From the NCBI RefSeq assembly GCF_001949145.1, contig NW_019091425.1, positions 220,575 through 284,574 on the forward strand: 64,000 bases of DNA, given 5' to 3'. Made by a program: the position numbers and the translations under genes. The notes beneath the pieces were generated by a model, which was given only the letters and a program-made list of their open reading frames with translations, was not told the DNA's origin and did no database searches. Of this stretch, positions 12,301-24,300 are shown piece after piece (positions within the stretch are counted from its first letter, which is position 1; every line of letters begins with the position of its first letter). The DNA is from Acanthaster planci. Lineage: Eukaryota > Echinodermata > Asteroidea > Valvatida > Acanthasteridae.

Positions 12301-15300
12301 AATCTTGCTAAGTCTTGCCGAGGCCAAGCATGAAAACAAGTATCACTTTGCAATTTGTCTGGGAGCTTAAAAAAGAAAAAAGAAGCACTGACAACGCACT
12401 ACAAAATGTTGTACAAATCTTGAACACATGACCACTGAGAGTCAGCATCTGTGACGTCTGACTTTGGAAAGGGTTGTGGTTGAGGTACCCTGGCATTTTA
12501 AAAAGTTTGTTTGTGCAGCCAAAAATGATAGGCCCTACAGTATTGCACAAAGGGAAAAGTTAGTGGTGGAATTAAGACATCTGCACTTACATTGTAATTC
12601 TACGGTTCTCATGTTTCTTTTTACCTTGATGGAGGGCCAGTCAGTGGGGAGAAAGAGAGCTAAAAATCCAACTGTGTTCATCACAGTGCATTATTTGTAT
12701 GGACTGGGCTGTTGAATTGAATGAAGATTCAACCAAGTTGTTGCTGAGCTCTTAATTCTGCAGGTTCCCCGAAAACTTGATCCAGTTCTAGTTAAACCCA
12801 TTATTGACATAATTAGTGCCGTCACAAGTGCCCCATTACATGTACCCAGTGCTCGAATGAAAAATGACAGGTTCCCACTTTTTTTTTGGTTTAATCTGCG
12901 TCCAAAAAATAAACCGATTTATCATATTTCAGAGCAGCTGTAGAGCACAGGGAAATGTGCAGGTGAATTATGCAGTGGCATCTTGCTTTACGCCCAGCTT
13001 CAGGTTTTGGTTAGCTTTCACTGTTCAGTGGATACTGACCATGTAGGAAAAGGGGTTACAAAAAACTGTGATGAAAGCCAAGAAAAATTTATCGAGGATG
13101 TGCCAATCATGTTGGACATACCATAAACAGACACAAAAATGCAACATACCGGTAATAAAGTGAACCTCCACACTTGTGGCATGCCACACAGAGAACATTT
13201 TCTGCTGTTTTGTAAGGGCCCATGCAATGCAACTGACTCACACCCTTGAAAATGCACTTTTTGTGTTTTAATTGAATTTATTTTCCACTTGTTTTGCTGG
13301 TTTCAAATGTATTCTTATGCCTCTTTGGTTTTTATGCTTATTTAATTTTCCATATTCACAAACAAAACTGCAACGTCGTTTCGGGAAAAGACATCAATCT
13401 TGAATTGATCCGTGCATAAAAAAATCCTGCAGAGGTTTTTGACATATGCCATAAATTTCCTCTCTCTTTTTGGTGATTTACTTTTTGTAAGTACGTGTAA
13501 GAGAAAACCTTATCAATGTTTTCAATGAGTAATTTGGGATAAACAATTTCAATTCCCCCCCCCCAAAAAAAACGAACAATGTTTTCCGTGATTGACATCG
13601 CTCAAATAGCGCCTGAACAGCCCCGACAATTTTAATGGAGTTTCCAAAACTACTGGCCCATAAAGGAAGAAGAGTTTACAGATTAAGACCAATTCATCTC
13701 AGGGCCCCTTTACATCAAGTGATGACATTTGTAGGTTAAATTCAACATAAACCTCATTCGGTAACAGCTGTCCATCAATACAACGTAACAAATGGAGCAT
13801 TTCAAATAAATACATTTCACTGCAATAGCTTCCTCTAAGAAGAGTTGCATCTTACCTGTATTATTCTGATCTTTTGACTTACATGTATAGTGAAGTCGAG
13901 CGCTTCATCTTAGATTAATTCATCATAAAGAATCCAAGAGTTATGACTGTTACAAAAGGATTCTGCTTTGGTTTTTTCAAAGGCATTTTCTTAAGCTTAA
14001 GTAAGTTGGACACTTAGCACATTCCGATGCCCTAGGGGGGCAATTTCGTCTGAAAACTAAACCCCTTTCAAAGCCTTTTGCCTACCCCCCCAGCTTGTTA
14101 CAATATTCACTGTGTAAGCCTGGGCATATGTCTGGTATGCAGACGCCCGACCCTTCTTGACCCCGTGGAGTGTCAATCAAGGCTGCCCTGTCACAACACA
14201 CAATCCCCTCCACTGCACAACTCCTGCACCTGTCAAAATGCACTCTTCAAGCCCGATTCATTCATACTTGGTGACACTGCAAACACAAGCGCGACTTTGT
14301 GGCATCAGAGCAAATATTTGCCCTGCAAATTCGCAAAGTTGAACATATGTCAGGTTAAGCCAAATTTTACTGCAAACATTCCATGATATCTAATTCCCTT
14401 CGATTTTGCATTTGCCTGCAGGATGATCCGGCCATAAAATCTTCGGATTTGGAAAGTCAGTTTTCCTAATTTGTGGATAGCAGGAGTACCTACATGTACA
14501 TAGGTTGTCAAAAATATACATTGCAAAGCCTTTGTTTTAAAATTGAGAGAAAAACGTATCAAAAAGAACAGTTCTCATGAAACACTTTTTAGGCCTAAAC
14601 AACCTCTCCTTTTATGCACAGACCTAATCCAATAGGAATGCCGTGACAACAGACGTGAAAATAAATAGACATACCAATACCACACAGTGTCTCAAATTAA
14701 GGAATCCTTTGTAATGTATCAGTAAGATATGCTTCACACATGTATGCGGCACTTAGGCTTAAAAGAAATTGCCTCCCATTTCCCAACCTCTCCTATTTTG
14801 ATGATGCAACCCCAAGTGTTTTTTTGGGGGGGAGGTGCGAGGGGAATTTTAATAAAATATGAATAGGAAATAAAGAAAAATTTGTCTCATAGTTAGAATG
14901 TGATACAAAAAGGTCAAATTATTTTAGTAAAGGAAGCAACCAGTACCCTTTAAAGTGTTGCTCCTTTCATTTGAACGAATGCCACCCAACCTCTTTGCTG
15001 TTGTTATTGAATGAACTAGTTAACACTAAAGCCTACCTGCACATTGAATGAGTATAAAAATGAGTATAAAAATGAGTATAAAAAGTCCCCTCCTCCCCCC
15101 CCCCGAAAAAAAAAAATCATACCCACCAACATGTATCCTGTTTCCAGACGACTGGGGGCTTTAGCTGAGAAATGTAATAGTAAACTACCAGTGGGGAACC
15201 TGAGATCATTTTCAGCAGAAACAAATATTATTTCACTGCTCACAATACATGTACGTTATATGCTTGAACCCAAATGTTTGCTTTGAGTGCATCTTCCTAA

Positions 15301-18300
15301 AACATTGTATCAGTTGATGAAATATGTTCATGTGATGTACACTCCAACATGTTCAGCAGTGTCTAACTTCAGAAACTGCAATGAACGAATAATCTACACA
15401 GGGTTGTGAAAGTACACATGCTTGTGTGTGGACATAGAGTACCGAAGTGAATACATCACGCGCACATTTAGTGTGTAAAAGGCATGAGCGCGTGAACCAA
15501 CGCGTGAACCAACACGCGCGTATTCCATGCGTTTGCACTGCACTTTCTGGTTCACAGTGACGCCACACTTCGGTTCTCCATACTGCACCGCGCCTCGATT
15601 GTAACTCACTCCAGCAGAGTTCCAATGCCACACATATTTTTTTCTCCAACAGTCCACATGTAGTATATTATTCCCTTCCATCTGTTGATACCATTTACAC
15701 AAATACATGCCCAAGCACGTACATGTACATTCAACATCCAAGGGCAATTTCAATTTAAAGTACGGTTTCACTGCCCAAAATACTGAAACAGCACAAACTG
15801 GCTCCATTGAAACTGTCATTATTGTAAACTGAATGCAGAACCTGTACAATGCCCTCCTCTCCCCGCTTTTGAGACTTTCTGTGTGGATGATGGAACATCA
15901 TCGCAAACTACAATGTTTGAGCAGGGCTGCCCAATGCTAATTATGACAGACTAGCCATGTCCAAGGCAGGCTCAGCACTTTTTTGTCCAGGGCGATTCTC
16001 AGGCCTCACGCACGGGACCCACGGACCTTAAGGGCCTCAAGCCGGACCAAGAGAAGGTGCTACTTTCTTGGCAACGGAAGCTCCTTTGGTTGGAAGTGAA
16101 CGTCGCTGGTTCACAAACAACTAGTAAATGCCAACACAACGGTCGCATAGCTACCAACAAATTGAACACTCCTGACCAACGCGGCTCTTTTCGACCAATG
16201 AGGGGGTGCTTCTGCTCGAGGCACATGCCCGTAGCTAGATTTACCCAACACCTTGGTCAAGGCTAATGACGGGGATTATGCAGCGGCACTTTCACCAATC
16301 ATTTGTTTATTTGTTGGAGTGTTAAATATACTCGCACAAGCATGACCGCCCACTCATGTTCGGCAGTTGTGGGAACCATGCATGCCACACAGTGCAGCAA
16401 GTCAATGTGGGGACCCTAACACTGTCGGGACAAAGGCAAAAGAGAACTAACAATTTGATCCAAACTACCCGAGCAATAGAAATCTTTCTCATGATCGGTG
16501 CTGGCCAGGCCGCCTCCAACATACATGTACATCCATGCTGGCCAGGCCAACTCCAACATAAATGTATCCATGGGCATCTTACGCACATTACATGTATACG
16601 CCTCTCCAATCAACAGGAAATTTCAAATTTTCAATATCAAGAACGTGTGCAACACGTGAGTGTGATATTAAAAGTAAAGCTATCTCATTTGGTTGGTCTC
16701 TGTCCACCACTACATATGAAAAATCCAATGGCACACTCTCTTGTACCAGTACTTCAACTTTCAGAGGGTACCAAATCACAAAGTAAAGTGATTGTGGCTG
16801 GACTGTACAATGAACCTTCTGCAATCCTCGCAAACTCCCTCAAGATATGTAATTGAAGGGAACAGGCAGCTAGTGGTCAAAGGGGAAAAAATGGGAGGAC
16901 AAAAATTATAAAATGAAAAGTGTAAGACCTGATGTCCAAACGTAAGCAATACACTTTGCGTAATGGTGTGCAGTGTACACGTACGGCACATGTACGCTGC
17001 TATATATTTTGAGTGTATTTCTTGGCAAAATCTGTGTGCATTGAGTATTTTGCTGTATTGCACCGTCGAGTTGTGTTTCCACCTTTGAACATACTTTGCT
17101 GATAGGATGACTCTTACATTTGTCACAACATCATTGTGATGAGGTCCTGCAGACAGAGGAAATTATTGCCTCACGGTGAAAGATTCAATCAGGTGTGACA
17201 ACGCGAAGGCTCCTCACTGGCAACTGGGATCATCAACAGACACACTGTCTCCTATTACATTTTCATGGCTGAATTCACAGGCTCATTAACCCCAAGCAGC
17301 AGCCACCTTTGATTGTTCCAAATCTAACAAAGGTTTCCACCAATTGTACAGCTTTTACCCTAGATTACAAGTACTCGTACTCAAACTGCAGTTCTTGTAC
17401 TAAGGCTACAAAGTACTCGGAACTCGACATCCAAAAATTGTACTCAAGCATCAAAGTACTCATACTCGATTAACAGTGCTCATTAAAAAAATCCTTTAAG
17501 TTAACTTACCACGCATGGCCTTTAAAATAAGGTACAAAACTATCGACTCCAATGACCCGATATTCGATACGGTTCTGACAAAGAGAAAGCTGAACGTGGG
17601 ACCATTAACGCATACAACCCATTCGCCGTCTGTGCATGTACTTAACCAATCACGTACGCAAATTATATTGTGGTACTCGAGAATGGTCCCACGATTTACT
17701 TGGGCATTGGTAGTCTGGTTCCTGGACCCGAAAATTCTAACAACCAACCCAGCATACAGAAAATCACAGGCATGTGAATAATTGAGTCTGGAAAGTAGAC
17801 TTCGCCGTGCCGTGCACGTTGTGTCAACTGCTGCAATGCACGTGTAGTGACCGTGACATTGCTAGCCAGATCACTTGTTCTTTTAGCCATGTCATCTGCA
17901 TTCGGTGTTTCTTTTACACAGTGGCAGGTCTTAGAGTCTCTAAATTAAGATAAAACTACTTTTGAATTAGAAGTACTTGTACTCATACTCGGAATAAGAA
18001 GTACTTGTACTCGTACTCGGAAGTACAAGTACTTGTACTCGGAAACCAGTACTTGTACTCGACTGGCAAAGTAGTCGCCCTGTCTTTGTACTCGGCAGTC
18101 AAAGTACTCGGCAGTACTTGGTACTCGACAAAAGTACTCGACTACAACACTGAAGGAAAGTCAACCACAACCTGGCCACATTACAAATGTACAGGTACAT
18201 GTACACTGTAAATACAGTGGTCTATGCCCCTGGTCTTGTTCAATGATTTAACATAGCATACGTTACTGAATACGTATTTTAGAAAACAGATGGCTTAAAA

Positions 18301-21300
18301 GACAACAGAATGGAAAAAAAAAATGAAAAGACCACGGACCAATTAAATTCCATCACAAATGGTTAAAAGGTGTCAGCCTTTAATGAAAAGAAAATTTGGA
18401 GTGAAGTATTCAACAGAAATTCAACCACATAAACATGCACACGTATATACGTACACATACATACAAGTACATCTGTTGAAATTCAACCACATAAACATGC
18501 ACACGTATATACGTACACAATACAAGTACATGTACATGTACTGTACATCTTGCATTGTAATCTTGCCAACACTGCACTGTACATGAACAGGTAGGTATGC
18601 AGCACGATGCATGGCACAGTGTGGTTTTTCATGACCCAACCCAAATAGCCAGCTCTGCACTAGTAATACATTCTACAAGTGCAGGTATCTACCACCTACA
18701 CAGATGTTCCAATTGCACGCATGCCTAATTTGATAACGGCTGGAATTTCAGGCCATAAAAAAACCAGAGTTTCATTACCGGTACACAGCAGTAACAGGAA
18801 TTATTTTTCTTCCTTTTAATAGCCAGAATGAAGTTAACAAGTGTTTGTCCGGGATGCCCTTTATTGTACTTTCTCATGGTAGTTACGATTGATATTCCAG
18901 AAAGATTTCGTCAGTGACCGAGTGAACTCAATGTACTGTACAATCTGTACTGTGTACAGAGGTCAATGGATACATGCATTTTTCCCTGACATCACAAGAA
19001 TCTGGGGGACAATTTCCAGAACTCTGCTGAGATTCTCAAACCAGATTTACAAGAACAATGTTTTTGTCTTACACTGTACATATACATGTACAACTGAGGG
19101 TACCAAAAGGTGACACTTTTTTTTTTTCAAAGTTTGAGGGCAATTTTTTTTAAAAGATTAGTAGAATTTTAAGCAATTTAGAAATATTCCCTCCACTTGG
19201 GGGAAATAAGTGGAAATTTGTAAAACATGCAGCAAACGGTAGAATACACTGGAAAACGTGTCACCTCTCCATTTCCTCCTCCCCCCCAAGAAAGCACTTC
19301 TATTTCAAATGGCTAAAAAGCAACATTAGGCTGGTTCCTAAAACCAGCCGACCATTTTGGATTTTTTTTATCATGTCCTATTAAATGGGCATGTCCTCGG
19401 TGGTCAAATCTTCCTGCATCTGAACAGAAGCCAAGGAAGCTGACCAAATCCCACATACATGTACATGTAATCAATCAAACAACTTCATCAAAAGATCCTC
19501 TGTTTATAATTTCGATCATCCAAGGTCGACTGAAATGAGAAGGGTTGGAACAACTGCTATGAATCTGATACAACAGTACTTGAAGGAAATTATACAACTG
19601 TAAAATGTGATGCCTTTTAAATGGAATGTGACTCTCAAGATTAGTGTACGTTTTAGAGAGCATTTTGTACTTGAACACCAGTAATTTCAAACTCAATCCA
19701 AGTTCATTACATCTGACAAATTGGCAATGGAAAGCACGCCATAACTCGAATTCCTCTCCTGTTAAAGTGGTTGATGCAACAAGCAGTAAGGGAAATGACC
19801 ACAAGCGGCAAGGGAAATGACCACATGAACATGCTGACGCCATACACAAAAATATAGAATTTTGCTTATCCCTGTGAAACGAGTTCCAATCACCAGCACA
19901 TTCTGCACACACAAACTTGTGCCAGCTGCCTTGGTATATCTGCGCCGGAATTATATTAACTAATTAATTAATAAAGCTCTTCCGTGCGTCTGATTGATAT
20001 TTAAAGCACCATGAGATCAATAATGCCAGGTGATTCCTCATGCAAAGCCAGACAATCTCATCAGGGGGGGGAGCCCGGTAAGCCAGATCTCGGGAGCTGA
20101 ACTGCATCAGGCAGCAGTACACATCCCCCCTCCCCCTCTCTCTCTCTCTCCTCCTAGCAGCCGTTGAGTGAGGAGGCTCATGCCTTCTGGCGACAAGCAG
20201 CCTATGAGGGCTGTTGACACAGCACACGGGCCAGCCAGATTATTGCCTGCGGGCATGTGCTTCCAATCGACCTTAGCGTGCAGAGCATGCAAGGCGGTTT
20301 TTATCTTTTCCTTCTATGCCCCGGGTTGTCCTGTATTCAAGGCTGGCTGTGCTATGATCACTTTAATGCAAGTTATCTCAGAAAATTAAGTTGTGTCTTG
20401 TGTTGTTTATTTGCTTTACAACCCAGGGTTTTCATGCATAAAAAACATACCAAAAGACATAAAGGAAATAACTTGTTCCTCTATACAAAAACTGGTATAA
20501 CTTGTTGATTTGGGTACATTTTGCCAACCTTGGGAAAAAATGTGCCAGAAAGTGTGGCAAGGTGAAACCTTGACAGGAAAAAAGTGTGCAAGAAGTTGAG
20601 CAACAAATGCCTTATGTATTTAAGGCTGCAAATATTCAACCCATAGCACTTTGCCTCAGTAACTAAAAGCAGGGTCTACAAGCACACATGCCACGTGTAA
20701 TTTCCTTGAAATTCTGCATAACTCCAGGTCTACTCTGGCTGCTAAATACTTTAATCTACAAAATGAAGGGCTGTGCCAAAAATTTGAATGTGCAAATATT
20801 CCACTGATTATCCAATAATCCAATGTCATTTTCCGACTTTGAAATGGAATATTCAAATCCAAAATTCATGAAAAGGGAAAATTTTCTCTGGTTTTAAACA
20901 AGAAAAATCACACTATGAAGGCTTGTTTCAAGCGTTATTGCGTACATTATTCCAACTGATTATGTGCTTTGTTCATCAACAATTTACTGGTCAGTACGAC
21001 CAAATATTCACATATTCGATCGAACTGAAGGTCAAATATTCGAATAGTGAATTATTTGAATTGACGTAGCCCTAACAAAATGTTGGAAAGATTCGCCTCA
21101 TAAGTCAAACATTTGCATGAAACACAACGATCATGCCCTATTCTCAGTTCGTTTCTGCTTGACACGAAATGTTACCTGCCAATTTTTATACATGAAATTT
21201 CCAGAAAACTTGTCTACCCGTAAAAACGAAAAAAATATTGGAGTCCTTCAGCACATCAAAGCTTCATTGACTAAGCCAAACCAAGCTACCTGCCAGAAAG

Positions 21301-24300
21301 CATACTGTGGTACAAATGTACGTGAATATCAGATTCAGGTCCTGAATAGCATGTCTGAATATTTCTTTGACATTCTGATTTTTAATGCATCCTACATGTA
21401 TGCATGAGCAACTCAATGGGCAACAGTGGGGACTGCTCTTCCACAGAGATTGACATCTCAGTAAGGTTTACCTACTGCTTACCACTCGTCATTAGCTCCG
21501 GGCCTAATGACTGTGCAATGCCTCTCCATTTGCTGAATTAAATGCAAAGCAGCCACAACAGTGCACACACTGCCCACTCCGCCAGGGATGTTTAGTGCAC
21601 GCGTCAGTGGACTTGAATGGGGCTGGTCGGCCCTCACTTAATGAGGCGTGAATGTCCTTGGATGAACACAGCAGTTCAGGCATGGAGGATTTTTCCCTCT
21701 TTTTCTCTGACCAGCACATTGAGTCATAGTATGCCATGACAATATACAGTACACATTGGCACATCACACTAAACACAAAAATCTGTTACGCCACAATTTG
21801 TTTGAAAAAAAAAAAGGAATAGGTTGTTCAAATTACATAGACACTCATCTAATATCCACATCTGGAGAGTTGTTTGACATACATGTACACAGTTTTCCAC
21901 AGGTCTGGGGCACACCGTTATCGGGCCTGTTGAGACAATAAGATTCTTTCCCCTGGTAGGCTTTCAAACTGAATGCTGGGATTAACCCTCCATGCTAAGA
22001 TGCATTCTTGACACAGTCATATCAGTCAAAATCAGTCAAATTTCCCATACGTCTGTGTACTCGGGGAATCAATTGGAAGGCATTTTTTACTGTTTTTGAC
22101 GGTTAAAACAGAAGGAGGGTTAATAAAGGGTGGTCTAACTGTAAAGATACCGTACATGTAATTGTGCGTCGTTCGTGCCAGGGAAATTTGCTTGATAACA
22201 AAATGGAGACCCAAATTTTACATAAATGTACAAGTACCATATACTGTTACAATAGTCGAAAGAACAACCTGTTGGATTTAAGTTCTGTACAATGTACATG
22301 TACGTGTACTTTTACAAATGCACACCACCTGTTCGTGTAATCAATTGATAAAATTTCATCCACATATGTACATGTAGTTCAACACTGGTGCATGCACCGA
22401 TACCAATATGTTTGAGTAGGCCTATCTTGTACACTTCCTATATCAGCCTTCATTTAATGGAGACTTTTCAGTGATTACAGTGTAAGGATCAACTGGGCCA
22501 CTGAAACTGAAATTAAGCACTGGACCCAATGTACACATACATGTACACGTGCATGTAAATGTACACATACATGTACAGGTCTCCATGTGCATGTACATGT
22601 GCATACGTACATCTACCAGTACATCTCCTTTAATTAATGTGGAACCTACATACACATGTATATTGTACTTTTACAAATGCACACCACGTGTACACATAAT
22701 TAATTAATCAAATTTCATCCACATGCACCACTGCTTTGAGTAAGGCCCAACATGTACATTACTTGTACACATGTATGCGGGGCCTTACTCTAAATGTCAA
22801 ATAAGCAATCTTTGTTCCGATATATAGAAATGCATCCCTCCCCACAGAGGTTCGGTAATATTTTCAAATGCTTCAAAAACTACATACCGGTAGATTGAGA
22901 TTTATCATTGAGATTTCCTCTTGCTGACCCCACTGGATATTCACTTTAAATTTTCCCTACAATAAAAAATTGTGTGAAAGGCTACATGTACATGTATGTC
23001 AAAAGTACATGTACCTAATGAATGAAAATAGTACAAATGTGTATACAGCAATTAAAATGCATTTCTAGCAAATGAAAACCGATTGAACTTACACATGCAA
23101 ATTGATTCCTTCTTCAAATTCAAAGTACATTTACCGGTTATGTACACGGAGAAATGAAATCCAAAAATACATTTTCCACACCCCTGTACTTCAATAAAGA
23201 CAATATGCATTGGCTGCCATCCCAGTGCTGTGCTTCAATAATGTAAAATGAAAAGTCAACAGCTCAACTCTCCTGGGATTTTCAATTTCCCATTGCAATT
23301 CATCGCACGCTCGTCGCACGCAACAATGAATGTTCATATCCAATCGCAGCTGCTCCCAGGCCGACGGTTCAGGCCATTGTGCACGGTCTCCCTCAGCACA
23401 GTCTCCAACATCCCATTGTCATGAAAAAAAGTGCAAAAATCGAGAAACTTCTGTATAGAACATTCAATATTTTACCTTTTCAAATGAAAATTTGTCTTTT
23501 TTCCATTTAAGGGCTGGAATGATATTTCTAACAAGGAACAATACTTGTGTATGTATGTGTACATACCCTTTTCTGCTCACTTGTTGAACTCTTTTAGCAC
23601 TGTTCAGCGACTCTTCTTCTTTTAAAATTTAGTAATTTCCTACTTGTAATGGTGCCAAGACAGTCACAAAAGTCTGAATTCATTGTTACCGGTAGCATAT
23701 TCTTTACTACAGGCACATACATGTACAATACAAGTAGATGTGCCTTACTGTTCAAATACTCATTTGATCAATTTTTTTTCTTTAGAAATTCAGGATTCTA
23801 AGATTACATTCTAATGTAATTTGGAAACAAACCAAAGTAAAGGGTCAACAATCAACAGACTTTTATAATAAAAGTCAAATCATGTGATTTTTACTTGTTC
23901 GGGATATAATCCCTGATGAATAGTGCCATGGGTCTTGCAAGCTACTGCAATGCAATGAGACAAAGGTGTACTGCAACACCATGTTCATCTCTTGTGAGCG
24001 AGGTTCTGAAACAAATTGGCGGACTCAACATTTCTTGGGGCGTGTGCTCTGTCATTCATCTGGAGACGCGTCAGTCAGAAGATGTTAACAGCCCGAAATG
24101 TTCAATCCACCTGTTCTTTCCAGAACCTACATGTACCTCACTCACAAAGGAGATTCATCTGGTAACTACTGCAAAGCTTCATCTCGCTGGGACATCCACC
24201 ATGCCAACCTCACAATCCTATTCCAATTTAATCAGTAGTTTTGTATCGGGCAGTCGCTCTTCACACATGAAAAACCACAGGCCAATCTAATCCAATTGGT

